64,000 nt of DNA, taken from assembly GCF_030816915.1 (NCBI RefSeq), contig NZ_JAUSYN010000002.1, positions 6,275,501-6,339,500 of the forward strand, given 5' to 3'. The number at the start of each line of letters is the position of its first letter. Positions within the stretch are counted from its first letter, which is position 1. Origin of the DNA: Streptomyces sp. B3I8. GTDB lineage: Bacteria; Actinomycetota; Actinomycetes; Streptomycetales; Streptomycetaceae. The notes under the pieces were generated by a model. The model was not told the origin of the DNA, did not search any database, and worked only from the letters and a program-made list of their open reading frames with translations. Below are positions 26,812 through 35,560 of the stretch, one piece after another. A program made the position numbers and the translations under genes.

Positions 26812-27678
26812 TCACCCCCTCCCGACCATGCCCGCCGGAAACGCCCCCGCCGCCAGCGCCCGCCCGGCCAACTCCCCGGCCACCTCGGTCAACCGCTCCA
26901 CCCCCGCCGCCCCGAGGTGCTCGTACGGCGCCCGGTCCAGCCGGTCCGTCTCCGCCTCGACCTCTCCCCGCAGCGCGACCCCGGCCGCCGTCAGCTCGCC
27001 GTCCCCGTCCAGCAGCCCGCGCCCCCGCAGCCGCTCCGCCGCCGCGTGCCATTCCTCCCGCTTCCAGCCCCGCGTGCCCAGCGCCCACTTCGGCGTCATG
27101 CCCTTGCCGGTCGCCGTATGGCTGACCAGGGCCTCGACCGGGTCCAGCTCCGCGGCCAGCAGCACCGCCAGATGGCCGTCGCCCCGGTGCTCGCGCAGCA
27201 GTGTCGCCGCGTGCCACAGCGCGAGGTGCGGCTCCTCGGGCACCGGCAGCCCGGCGTGCGCCGCGTACAGGGGGCGTGCGACCGGCGTGCACGCCTCCGC
27301 GGCCCGCAGCGCCAGCTCCGCCGCCTCGGCCACCTCCTTCGTGGTGCGCACCTCCTCGCCCAGCAGCCGTCGCAGCGTCGCGTCGACGGCACGCGCGCGT
27401 GCCGCCAGCACCACGGCGGGGGAGGCGGCCTCCCAGACGGCGGGCACGTGCCGCGCGACCAGCTCGGGACGGAAGTTGTAGAACGCGGCGGTCACCACCC
27501 CGGCGCCCACCGCACCCATGGCCGCCGCCCGCGCGGCGAGATAGGCGGCCGTCGGATCCCCGATGCCCACCGCGGCCAGCTCCCGCCCCAGGTCCGGTGA
27601 GAAGTAGTGCGTGGAGTGCAGCGGGTTGAGCCGGTTGTGGCAGCGCCGCCCGGCGCGCTCCGGCAGAGAAGAGGTCAT
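26812..27678 (-). CDS. SCO6745-family protein of unknown function
   Basis: A 288-residue, alanine- and leucine-rich, all-helical protein. It opens with RRCHNRLNPLHSTHYFSPDL and carries GYIG-free helical repeats with FYNFRPELVARHVPAVWEAA and a C-terminal winged-helix-like segment (GTRGWKREEWHAAAERLRGR, then GLLDGDGELTAAG). This matches the actinobacterial SCO6745 family. The C-terminal region resembles HTH proteins, but no function is known. The ATG at 27678 is the first start. Confidence 0.75.
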   Translation of the reverse strand: MTSSLPERAGRRCHNRLNPLHSTHYFSPDLGRELAAVGIGDPTAAYLAARAAAMGAVGAGVVTAAFYNFRPELVARHVPAVWEAASPAVVLAARARAVDATLRRLLGEEVRTTKEVAEAAELALRAAEACTPVARPLYAAHAGLPVPEEPHLALWHAATLLREHRGDGHLAVLLAAELDPVEALVSHTATGKGMTPKWALGTRGWKREEWHAAAERLRGRGLLDGDGELTAAGVALRGEVEAETDRLDRAPYEHLGAAGVERLTEVAGELAGRALAAGAFPAGMVGRG

Positions 27679-27826
27679 GCCCGGAGGTTACCGACTGGTC
27701 AGTACGGCATGGAAGCCGGTGGGCGCCGGATGCCGGAACGACACCGGAACACCCTCGAGACCCATGGCAGGAAAGGTGGGGTACTCGTCATTGCGGACAC
27801 CGACGCCCCCGCCCAGTATCGAGGAC

Positions 27827-28855
27827 ATGCGAAACGTCCTGGTCGTCCTCTTCGACGGTGTGCAGAGCCTCGACGTCACCGGCCCGGTGGAGGTCTTCGC
27901 GGGCGCCGAGCAGCACACCCCGGGGACGTACCGCGTCACCACGGCCTCCCTGGACGGTGCCCCCGTGCGCACCTCCTCCGGCCTCACCCTCGTCCCCGAC
28001 GGCACCCTCGCCGACGCCCCCGACCCGGACACCCTGCTCGTTCCCGGCGGCAAGAGCACCCGCGCCCCCGACCCCGCCCTGCTCGACTGGCTGCACCGCC
28101 ACGGACCCCGGGCCGGCCGCCTGGTCTCCGTCTGCACCGGCGCCCTGCTGCTCGCCGGCGCGGGCCTGCTGGAGGGGCGCCGGGCCACCACCCACTGGGC
28201 GTACTGCGAACGGCTCGCCCGCGACCACCCCGGCATCGACGTCGACCCCGACCCCATCTACGTCCGCGACGGACACATCGCCACCTCCGCCGGCGTGACC
28301 TCCGGCATCGACCTGACGCTGGCCCTCGTCGAGGAGGACCTGGGGCGCGAGGCCGCGCTCACCGTCGCCCGCCACCTCGTCGTCTTCCTGCGCCGCCCCG
28401 GTGGCCAGGCCCAGTTCTCCGCCCAACTGGCGGCGCAGACCGCCCGGCGGGACCCGCTGCGGGAGGTCCAGCAGTGGATCACCGAGCATCCGGCCGACGA
28501 CCTCGGTGTCGACGCCCTCGCGGCCCGCGCCCGGCTTTCGCCCCGCCACTTCGCCCGCGCCTTCCGGGCCGAGACCGGCATGACCCCCGGCCGCTACGTC
28601 GACCGGGTCCGCCTCGAACACGCCCGGCGCCTGCTGGAGGACAACACCGGCGGCGTGGAGGAGATCTCCCGTGCGAGCGGGTACGGCACACCCGAGGCGA
28701 TGCGCCGCGCCTTCGTCAGGACGCTCGGCACGGCCCCGGCCGAATACCGCCGCCGTTTCCGCCCGCTGCCCCGCCCCGAGCCCCCGCCCTCACCTGCGTC
28801 ACTCTCGTCCTCGTCCTCGCCGGCCTCCCAGTCCTCGTCGCCCTCGTCCGTGTGA
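27827..28855 (+). CDS. GlxA-type regulator: DJ-1/PfpI domain fused to AraC HTH
   Basis: A 342-residue protein. The N-terminal DJ-1/PfpI-like domain (about 1-185) has VLVVLFDGVQSLDVTGPVEV and the nucleophile-elbow-like SVCTGALLLAGAGLL. The C-terminal AraC domain (about 215-310) shows LAARARLSPRHFARAFRAET and the second HTH SRASGYGTPEAMRRAFVRTL. A Ser/Pro-rich tail (about 25 residues) follows. Regulators of this type sense small metabolites, often amino acids or polyamines. The next gene encodes a stand-alone paralogue of its N-terminal domain, so it is a likely target. Confidence 0.88.
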   Translation: MRNVLVVLFDGVQSLDVTGPVEVFAGAEQHTPGTYRVTTASLDGAPVRTSSGLTLVPDGTLADAPDPDTLLVPGGKSTRAPDPALLDWLHRHGPRAGRLVSVCTGALLLAGAGLLEGRRATTHWAYCERLARDHPGIDVDPDPIYVRDGHIATSAGVTSGIDLTLALVEEDLGREAALTVARHLVVFLRRPGGQAQFSAQLAAQTARRDPLREVQQWITEHPADDLGVDALAARARLSPRHFARAFRAETGMTPGRYVDRVRLEHARRLLEDNTGGVEEISRASGYGTPEAMRRAFVRTLGTAPAEYRRRFRPLPRPEPPPSPASLSSSSSPASQSSSPSSV

Positions 28856-28880
28856 CCGTTCCGAAAAGGGGAACCCCCGC

Positions 28881-29516
28881 ATGCGCATCGCCATCGTGCT
28901 CTTCGACCGCTTCACCGCCCTCGACGCCGTCGGCCCCTACGAGACCCTCGGCCGCCTCCCGGACGCCGAGACGGTCCTCGTCGCCGAGCGGACCGGACCC
29001 GTCCGCAACGAGCGCGGCAGCCTCGCGCTCGTCGCCGACCGGACCCTGGCCGACGTACCCCGCCCGGACATCGTCGTGGTACCCGGCGGACCCGGTCAGA
29101 GCGCGCAGATGGACAACCCGGTCCTTCTCGACTGGCTGCGCGCCGCCGACACCACCAGCACCTGGACGACCTCCGTCTGCACCGGCTCCCTGCTGCTGGC
29201 CGCGGCCGGACTGCTGGAGGGCCGCCGCGCCACCTCCCACTGGCTGGCGCTGACCGAGCTGAAGCGGCTCGGGGCCGAACCGACGGGGGAGCGGGTGGTC
29301 ACCGACGGCAAGTACGTCACCGCCGCCGGGGTCTCCTCCGGCATCGACATGGGTCTCACCCTGCTCGGCCGGATCGCCGGCGACGAGCACGCCCAGGCCG
29401 TCCAGTTGATGACCGAGTACGACCCCCGGCCGCCCTACGACGCCGGATCCCCGGAGAAGGCCCCCGCCCACCTCGTCGAACGGCTGCGGGCCCGGAGCCG
29501 CTTCCTCCAGTCGTAG
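28881..29516 (+). CDS. DJ-1/PfpI family protein
   Basis: A 211-residue single-domain protein: AIVLFDRFTALDAVGPYETL, IVVVPGGPGQSAQMDN, then SVCTGSLLLAAAGLLEGRRA with the conserved Cys at the nucleophile elbow. It closely parallels the N-terminal domain of the preceding AraC fusion, including the CTG-LLLAxAGLLEGRRAT run, so the pair arose by domain duplication. Homologues include isonitrile hydratase-like and cyclohexyl-isocyanide hydratase-type proteins; the substrate is unknown. The ATG at 28881 is 25 bp after the regulator. Confidence 0.82.
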   Translation: MRIAIVLFDRFTALDAVGPYETLGRLPDAETVLVAERTGPVRNERGSLALVADRTLADVPRPDIVVVPGGPGQSAQMDNPVLLDWLRAADTTSTWTTSVCTGSLLLAAAGLLEGRRATSHWLALTELKRLGAEPTGERVVTDGKYVTAAGVSSGIDMGLTLLGRIAGDEHAQAVQLMTEYDPRPPYDAGSPEKAPAHLVERLRARSRFLQS

Positions 29517-29553
29517 GGACGGAGGAACGGGGATGCGGGGCGGGGCGGCCGCC

Positions 29554-30363
29554 TCACTCGGGCGTGGGCGCGGGTTCGGGCGCCGGTCCCGGGCTGCCCG
29601 GGACGGCAGGGCCGGCCGGAAGCCAGGCGAAGCGCGGCTCCCGGCGCTCCACGTACGCGGCGACGCCCTCCGCGGCCTCACCGCTCGCGCGTGCCTGCGC
29701 GGCCCAGTACGCGTCCCGGTCCGTGCGCCCGTCGGCGAACTCCTTCGCCGCGGCCTGGGTGAGCCGTGAGCGGGCGGCCAGGACGTCGGTGAACTCCGCC
29801 ACCCGCGCCCGCAGCGCGCCGGCCGGCAGCACCTCGTCGACCAGGCCGGTGCGCAGCGCCCGACCGGTGTCGATCAAGTCGCCCGAGTACAGCAGGTACT
29901 TGGCGGTGGCCGGACCCACCAGCGCGGTCAGCCGCCGGGTGGCCGAGGACGGGTAGACGATCCCCAGCTTGGCCGGCGTCACCCCGAACAGCGCGCCCTC
30001 CTCGGCGAACCGCAGATCGCAGGCGGCCGCGAGCTGCGCCCCGCCGCCCACGCAGTACCCCTGCACGGCGGCCAGCGTCGGCCCGGGGAAGGCGGCCAGC
30101 GCCTCCTCGGCGAGGACGGCGAGCTCCTGCGTCTTCGCCGTCGACTGCCGCAGCTCCGTGAGGTCGGCGCCCGCGCAGAACGTCCCGCCCTCGCCGGTCA
30201 GCACCAGCGCGCGTACGGCGGGGTCGGCGGCCAGGGTGTCGAGCAGCGGCGGGAGCGCCCGCCACATGTCGGCCGTCATGGCGTTCCGCCGGGCCGGATG
30301 GTGGATGACGACGGTGGCGACCGCACCGGTCACCCGGTGCAGCAGTCGAGGCTCCATGAGCAT
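29554..30363 (-). CDS. Enoyl-CoA hydratase/isomerase family protein
   Basis: A 269-residue crotonase-fold enzyme. The oxyanion-hole residues lie in GTFCAGADLTELRQ and VQGYCVGGGAQLAAACDLRF. The usual acidic catalytic position falls in LGIVYPSSATRRL, where a typical Glu is not obvious, so the reaction may differ from hydration. The C-terminal tail is Pro-rich. The ATG at 30363 (another at 30357) has no clear ribosome-binding site. A perfect 8-bp inverted repeat abuts the start codon. Confidence 0.82.
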   Translation of the reverse strand: MLMEPRLLHRVTGAVATVVIHHPARRNAMTADMWRALPPLLDTLAADPAVRALVLTGEGGTFCAGADLTELRQSTAKTQELAVLAEEALAAFPGPTLAAVQGYCVGGGAQLAAACDLRFAEEGALFGVTPAKLGIVYPSSATRRLTALVGPATAKYLLYSGDLIDTGRALRTGLVDEVLPAGALRARVAEFTDVLAARSRLTQAAAKEFADGRTDRDAYWAAQARASGEAAEGVAAYVERREPRFAWLPAGPAVPGSPGPAPEPAPTPE

Positions 30364-30365
30364 GA

Positions 30366-30384
30366 GCGGATGGTATCCATCCGC
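30366..30384. promoter_or_regulatory. Inverted repeat GCGGATGG-TAT-CCATCCGC next to the enoyl-CoA hydratase start
   Basis: A perfect 8-bp inverted repeat with a 3-base centre, two bases upstream of the ATG at 30363. Its position suggests a repressor site or a 5' mRNA hairpin. Confidence 0.5.
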
Positions 30385-30431
30385 CTCGGGAGTGATCGGA
30401 AGCGGTCAGGAGGGCGCAGCGGGCAGGCCGG

Positions 30432-30473
30432 TCTGTTCAGAAGCCGCCGATACGTGCTGACTTCTGTTCAGAA
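30432..30473. promoter_or_regulatory. Paired palindromes TCTG-TT-CAGA, 31 bp apart
   Basis: TCTGTTCAGAA at 30432-30442 and TTCTGTTCAGAA at 30462-30473 are centred exactly three helical turns apart in the divergent region between the hydratase and the anti-sigma-type gene. They look like operator copies for one dimeric regulator. Confidence 0.5.
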
Positions 30474-30510
30474 TCTCGGCAGGGCGGGTCACGTTCCCAA
30501 CACTCGACCC

Positions 30511-31059
30511 GTGGTGACAATCGAGCGCGAGGACGGCGACCGCACGAGGGACGAGGAGGGGCGCGCGGCCGGTGGTACCGGCAGCATCGGCCCCGCCGAC
30601 GGGGAGGGCCCCGTGGCCGACGGACCCCCGGGGGCGCCGCACCACGAGGGCGTGTGGCGGTTCACCGCGCCCGCCGTGGACGCCTCGGTGCCGCAGGCCC
30701 GGCGGGCCGTACGGGACCTGCTGGCCCGGCAGCGGGTCCCGGTCTCCGAGGACGTGGCCGACGGGCTGCTGCTGATCGTCTCCGAGCTGACCACCAACGC
30801 CGTCCGGCACGCGGCGGTGCTCTCCCCGACGCTCGCCGTCGAGGTGGCCGTCGGCGCGGACTGGGTGCGCGTCTCCGTCGAGGACCGGCACCCCTACCGA
30901 CCCACCGCCCTGGAGGCCGACCACGGGCGCACCGGAGGGCGCGGCCTGCTGCTCGTGCGCGAGATCACGCGGGAGGCGGGCGGAGTGTGCGACATGGCGC
31001 ACACGGCGAGCGGCGGCAAGGTGATCTGGGCCACCCTGCCGCTGCGTCCGCTGCCGTGA
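30511..31059 (+). CDS. HATPase_c protein, anti-sigma-factor-type (RsbW-like) kinase
   Basis: A 182-residue protein. After a ~45-residue acidic, probably disordered N-terminus comes a GHKL ATPase domain: the N-box is LLLIVSELTTNAVRHAA, the G1 box VSVEDRHPYRP and the G2 box GGRGLLLVREIT. Stand-alone HATPase proteins of this kind in streptomycetes are related to RsbW anti-sigma kinases, but most are uncharacterised. GTG codons at 30511 and 30514 have no Shine-Dalgarno sequence, suggesting a leaderless mRNA. No sigma factor or antagonist gene adjoins. Confidence 0.8.
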   Translation: MVTIEREDGDRTRDEEGRAAGGTGSIGPADGEGPVADGPPGAPHHEGVWRFTAPAVDASVPQARRAVRDLLARQRVPVSEDVADGLLLIVSELTTNAVRHAAVLSPTLAVEVAVGADWVRVSVEDRHPYRPTALEADHGRTGGRGLLLVREITREAGGVCDMAHTASGGKVIWATLPLRPLP

Positions 31060-31119
31060 CGGCCGGGCTCACCCCGGCCCGCGCGGCCGGCCCCTACGAG
31101 GCGGCCGGCGTGGAGGCAC

Positions 31120-31713
31120 TCACCAGCCGGCCGAGTCGCCCGTCAGCTCCCTGACCGCCGGCCGGGCCGCGTCGAGCACGGTCATGAACCAGGCGGAGAA
31201 GCGGTCCCGCGCGTGGCGCTCCGTCAGCTCGGCGGGCGTCACGAACGCGGTCGCGCCCACCTCCTCCGGATCCGGCCGCACCGGCGACTGCACCAGTCCC
31301 ACGAAGAGGTGGTTGTACTCCTGCTCGACCAGGCCGGAGTCCGGGTCCGGGTGGTTGTAGCGGACGGTGCCCGCCGCCGCGAGCAGTGAGGGCGAGACAC
31401 CGAGCTCCTCGTACGTGCGCCGGGCCGCGGCCGCGAAGGGCGACTCCTCGGGGTAGGGGTGCCCGCAGCACGTGTTGGACCACACGCCGGGGGAGTGGTA
31501 CTTGCCGAGCGCCCGCTGCTGGAGCAGCAGCCGGCCCCGCTCGTCGAAGAGGAACACCGAGAACGCCCGGTGCAACTGCCCCGGCGGCTGATGAGCGGCG
31601 AGCTTCTCCGCGGTGCCGATCGTGGTGCCGTCCTCGTCCACCAGCTCCAGCATGATCGCTTCCGCGGTGCCGTTCGACGCACTGCGCGTCGCGGTGGCAG
31701 GTGTGATCGCCAT
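31120..31713 (-). CDS. idi: Isopentenyl-diphosphate delta-isomerase, type I
   Basis: A 197-residue Nudix-fold isomerase converting IPP to DMAPP. The catalytic Cys is in SNTCCGHPYPEE and the catalytic Glu in EQEYNHLFVG. The metal site uses the His residues of QLHRAFSVFLF and GKYHSPGVW. The second ATG (31713) is preferred over 31719 because AAGG sits about five bases before it and it matches the usual 197-residue length. Its closeness to the hopanoid operon (about 9.5 kb) suggests shared use in squalene supply. Confidence 0.92.
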   Translation of the reverse strand: MAITPATATRSASNGTAEAIMLELVDEDGTTIGTAEKLAAHQPPGQLHRAFSVFLFDERGRLLLQQRALGKYHSPGVWSNTCCGHPYPEESPFAAAARRTYEELGVSPSLLAAAGTVRYNHPDPDSGLVEQEYNHLFVGLVQSPVRPDPEEVGATAFVTPAELTERHARDRFSAWFMTVLDAARPAVRELTGDSAGW

Positions 31714-31948
31714 ACCCATCCTTCGCCTCGGTCTTCCAGCCCCAAGTCTGCCGTACGAATCCGGCACTCCCGGCACTTCACCACCCCGCATGTCCCGCCC
31801 CGGCCGGGAGGGAACCGGCCGCTCGGGGACGCGCACACGGTCACCCCCGGCACCCCGCCGGAACGTCACCCGGCGGTCACCGGTTGTCGCCGTGAGCCCT
31901 GATCGTGCCCCGCTTCGGCGGCCGGGAACCGCCCTGCCCGGGGCGCAC

Positions 31949-32932
31949 TCACCGGCGCGCCACCGCCGGGTGGTGCAGGAGCCAGCCCTGCCAGGCCGAC
32001 TCCACCATCTCGCGCACCCCGCGCCGGGCGCGCCAGTCCAGTTCGCGCGCGGCGCGCGCGGCGGACGCGACGGCGCGCGGGGCGTCGCCCGGGCGCCGCG
32101 GTTCCACGACCGCCGGTGTGCTGTCGCCGGTGACCTCGCCGATGAGGGTGATCAGTTCGCGCACCGAGACACCCTCGCCGCGGCCGATGTTCAGCGTCAG
32201 GTCGCCGGTCGAGGTCGCCGCGGTCAGCCGCCGGGTCGCGGCGAGATGCGCCTCGGCGAGGTCCGCGACATGGATGTAGTCACGGACGCAGGTGCCGTCC
32301 GGAGTGGGGTAGTCGTCGCCGAAGATCCGGGGGGCCTCGCCGCGGGTGAGACGGTCCAGGACCATGGGCACGATGTTGTACACGCCGGTGTCCGCGAGGG
32401 CTGGCTCGGCGGCCCCCGCCACGTTGAAGTAGCGCAGGCAGACCGTCGCGATGCCGTGCGCCCGGCCGGCGGCCCGGACCAGCCACTCACCGGCGAGCTT
32501 CGTCTCGCCGTAGGGGTTCACGGGGGCGCAGGGGGTGTCCTCCGTGATGAGGTCCACGTCGGGGTTGCCGTAGACGGCGGCGGAGGAGGAGAAGACGAAC
32601 CGCTCGACCCCGGCGCCGGCGGCGGCGTCCAGAAGGGTGGCCAGGCCGCCGACGTTCTCCTGGTAGTAGCGGGCCGGCTCGGCCACGGATTCGCCGACCT
32701 GCTTGCGGGCGGCGAGGTGGACGATGCCGGTGATCGCGTGCTCGGAGAGCACGCGCTTGAGGAGGGGGGCGTCGAGCGAGGACCCCGATACGAGGGGGAC
32801 GTCGGCGGGGAGGCGGTCGGGGATCCCGGCCGACAGGTCGTCCAGGACGACGACGCGTTCGTTCGCGGTGGTCATGGCCCGGACCACGTGCGCTCCGATG
32901 TAACCGGCTCCGCCGGTGATCAGCCAGGTCAT
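31949..32932 (-). CDS. galE: UDP-glucose 4-epimerase
   Basis: A 327-residue extended short-chain dehydrogenase. The NAD-binding motif is LITGGAGYIGAHVV. The catalytic Ser/Tyr/Lys set is FSSSAAVYGNP and NPYGETK. The LRYFNVAGA and DGTCVRDYIHVADLA boxes are typical of GalE. It would interconvert UDP-glucose and UDP-galactose, a possible sugar donor for the glycosyltransferase in the neighbouring surface-polymer operon. The ATG at 32932 gives the standard MTWLITGGAG start. Confidence 0.92.
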   Translation of the reverse strand: MTWLITGGAGYIGAHVVRAMTTANERVVVLDDLSAGIPDRLPADVPLVSGSSLDAPLLKRVLSEHAITGIVHLAARKQVGESVAEPARYYQENVGGLATLLDAAAGAGVERFVFSSSAAVYGNPDVDLITEDTPCAPVNPYGETKLAGEWLVRAAGRAHGIATVCLRYFNVAGAAEPALADTGVYNIVPMVLDRLTRGEAPRIFGDDYPTPDGTCVRDYIHVADLAEAHLAATRRLTAATSTGDLTLNIGRGEGVSVRELITLIGEVTGDSTPAVVEPRRPGDAPRAVASAARAARELDWRARRGVREMVESAWQGWLLHHPAVARR

Positions 32933-33697
32933 GACGCCCCACCCTACGCCGGGTCCTCCGCCCCCGGGTGAGCGGGACCCGGGGGTCCTGCTCACCACCC
33001 CCCGAAAGACGTAAGCGGCTCCGCCCCCAGGCACGGCCCCCGGGCTCTGCCCCGTTTCACGCAGTTCCCCGCGCCCCTTGGATGGGCGGGGCTGCGCCCC
33101 GTCCTCAGGGACGCGGGCTGAACACCGTGCCCCGCACGGGGCGCGGGGAACTGCGCGAGAAGTCCCCACCCACCCGCACTCCCCGCACGACCCCATCCAC
33201 CCGAGCTCTCCCGGGGTGCAAGGGGCGAAGCCCCTTGCAGGGACGGGAACCTCCCAGCCGGCGGCGGCCGCAGCTGTCCCAGGGGCGCGGGGAACTGCGC
33301 GACAAGCCACGACGTACCCGCCCCCGCCGAACGACCGCACCCGGCGAGCTCTCCCGCGACAGCACCGCACAGCGCCGCTCCGCACCGCACAGCGCCGCAC
33401 CGCACCGCTCCGCACCCCGGGCTCGCCCGTCGACCGCGCACCGGCGGAGCCATTTCGTACGGTTCGCCCCAGGGGGCGACCCCCCGGTTTGGTGGCCACC
33501 CCCCGCATCCCCCAAGATGATCGCGGCCGGAGGTGGTCGGCCGGTGGGTCGAGCCCCGCGTGAACACGCGGTGAACGCGCGCTTCCGGTCATCCGATAAC
33601 CTCTGCCGACACGTCGCCCCACAGGGCAGCACGTCCAGGGACGTACGGTCCCCTATTACATCGCGCACGCCGACGCGTGCCCGCGTCGGCCCAGGGA
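32933..33697. repeat. Long divergent intergenic region with repeat R7 and a 20-bp tandem repeat
   Basis: No gene is supported in 765 bp. About 33050-33305 holds three half or full hairpins of the GCAGTTCCCCGCGCCCC type and GGGACGGGAA-type modules. At 33361-33418 there is a tandem of AGCGCCGCTCCGCACCGCAC. The last ~200 bp before 33698 is repeat-free and should contain the promoter of the seven-gene operon. Confidence 0.65.
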
Positions 33698-35560
33698 GTG
33701 AGTTCGCTGTCGACCGCCATCCTCACCGGTCAGCCGGTACCCGGATCGTCGCTCGAGGGCGATCTGCGGTCCCTCGGCTTCGACGTGCGGGTCGCCTCGG
33801 ACATCGGTGACGCCGAGGCCCTGCTCACCACCATCCCCGCCGACCAGCGCGTCGCCCTCGTCGACGCCCGCTTCGTGGGCCACCTGCACGCCCTGCGGCT
33901 CGGCCTCACCGACCCCCGCTTCGACGCCGCCGCCCTCCCGGGCGCCGTCACCGCGCGTCCCGCCGCGCGCCAGGCGCTCGCCCGCGCCCTGGCCGGCACC
34001 CGCGCGGCCACCACGGGAGCCGCCGACCCCGGTGGCGACACCGCCCCTGCCACCGCCACGGCCGTACTCGACGACCTGTCCGACCTCCCCGGCCGTCTCG
34101 CCGCCGCACTCGACGCCGACGGCGTCCCCGTGCACCGCCCCGAGCTCGGCTCGCTCGTCGCCACCGTCCCCGCCGATCCGCAGACCCGCAACGAGGCCCG
34201 GCAGGCCGTCGCCGCCGTCGACGACGAGGCGGTCCGGCTGAAGTCCGCCGTGAAGTCCCGCGACGGGTTCTTCACCACCTACTGCATCAGCCCCTACTCC
34301 CGCTACCTCGCCCGCTGGTGCGCCCGCCGTGGCCTGACCCCCAACCAGGTCACCACCGCCTCCCTGCTCACCGCGCTGATCGCGGCCGGCTGCGCGGCCA
34401 CCGGCACCCGCCCCGGCTTCGTCGCCGCCGGTGTCCTGCTGATCGCCTCGTTCGTCCTGGACTGCACCGACGGCCAGCTCGCCCGCTACTCGCTGCAGTA
34501 CTCCACGCTCGGCGCCTGGCTCGACGCCACCTTCGACCGGGCCAAGGAGTACGCCTACTACGCGGGCCTCGCCCTCGGCGCCGCCCGCTACGGCGGCCAC
34601 GACGACGTATGGGCGCTCGCGCTCGGCGCGATGGTCCTGCAGACCTGCCGGCACGTCGTCGACTTCTCCTTCAACGAGGCGAACGTCGGGGAAACCGGCA
34701 CCGCCGCCAACAGCAGTCCCACCGCCTCCCTCTCCGGACGGCTCGACAACGTCGGCTGGACGGTCTGGCTGCGCCGCATGATCGTGCTGCCGATCGGCGA
34801 GCGCTGGGCCATGATCGCCGTGCTCACCGCCCTCACCACGCCCCGCCTCACCTTCGTCGTGCTGCTGATCGGCTGCGCCCTCGCCGCCCTCTACACCACC
34901 TCCGGCCGCGTCCTGCGCTCGCTGACCAACAAGGCACCCCGCGCCGCACGCGCCACCCGCGCGCTGGCCGACCTCGCCGACGCCGGACCGCTCACCGAGG
35001 CGCTGACCCCGGCCGTGCGCCGGGTCCCCCGCGGCGTCGCGCCCTTCCTCGCCGCCCTCGGCGGTGCCCTGGTCGTGCTCGCCGCCGCCCTGTGGGGCGC
35101 GAGCTGGGCCACCGCGGCGTGCGCCGCCGTCTACGTGCTCACCTCCGCGGCCGCCGTCGCACGCCCCCTGACCGGTGCGCTCGACTGGCTCGTCCCGCCC
35201 TTCTTCCGGGCCGCCGAATACGGCACGATCCTCGTGCTCGCGGCGAAATCAGAGGTGAACGGAGCGTTGCCGGCGGCCTTCGGGCTGGTTGCGGCGGTCG
35301 CCTACCATCACTACGACACGGTGTACCGCATCCGCGGCAACGCCGGCGCGCCCCCGCGCGGGCTGGTGCGGGCGATCGGGGGGCACGACGGCAGGACACT
35401 GCTCGTCGCCGTCCTCGCCGCGGCCCTCACCGCCACCGCTCTTCCCGTCGCGCTCACGGTCCTGGCCGTGGCCGTGGCACTCGCGGTGCTCGCCGAGAGC
35501 ATCCGCTTCTGGGTCTCCGCAGGAGCACCCGCCGTACACGATGAAGGAGAAACCGCATGA
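33698..35560 (+). CDS. CDP-alcohol phosphotransferase with an extra N-terminal domain and extended C-terminal membrane region (DUF5941-like)
   Basis: About 620 residues. Residues 1-185 are soluble and unrecognised; they faintly recall a worn nucleotidyltransferase fold. Residues ~190-410 are a membrane CDP-alcohol phosphotransferase with a complete signature: Asp255, Asp258-Gly259, Ala262-Arg263, Gly272, Asp276, Asp280. Several more membrane helices follow to the C-terminus, the region I believe is called DUF5941. It should join a CDP-activated alcohol to another hydroxyl with release of CMP. The start is uncertain: GTG at 33698 is used, GTG at 33677 is in frame, and a CTG at 33707 has the best Shine-Dalgarno spacing. 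The stop overlaps the next ATG (ATGA), so it heads an operon. Confidence 0.8.
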   Translation: MSSLSTAILTGQPVPGSSLEGDLRSLGFDVRVASDIGDAEALLTTIPADQRVALVDARFVGHLHALRLGLTDPRFDAAALPGAVTARPAARQALARALAGTRAATTGAADPGGDTAPATATAVLDDLSDLPGRLAAALDADGVPVHRPELGSLVATVPADPQTRNEARQAVAAVDDEAVRLKSAVKSRDGFFTTYCISPYSRYLARWCARRGLTPNQVTTASLLTALIAAGCAATGTRPGFVAAGVLLIASFVLDCTDGQLARYSLQYSTLGAWLDATFDRAKEYAYYAGLALGAARYGGHDDVWALALGAMVLQTCRHVVDFSFNEANVGETGTAANSSPTASLSGRLDNVGWTVWLRRMIVLPIGERWAMIAVLTALTTPRLTFVVLLIGCALAALYTTSGRVLRSLTNKAPRAARATRALADLADAGPLTEALTPAVRRVPRGVAPFLAALGGALVVLAAALWGASWATAACAAVYVLTSAAAVARPLTGALDWLVPPFFRAAEYGTILVLAAKSEVNGALPAAFGLVAAVAYHHYDTVYRIRGNAGAPPRGLVRAIGGHDGRTLLVAVLAAALTATALPVALTVLAVAVALAVLAESIRFWVSAGAPAVHDEGETA

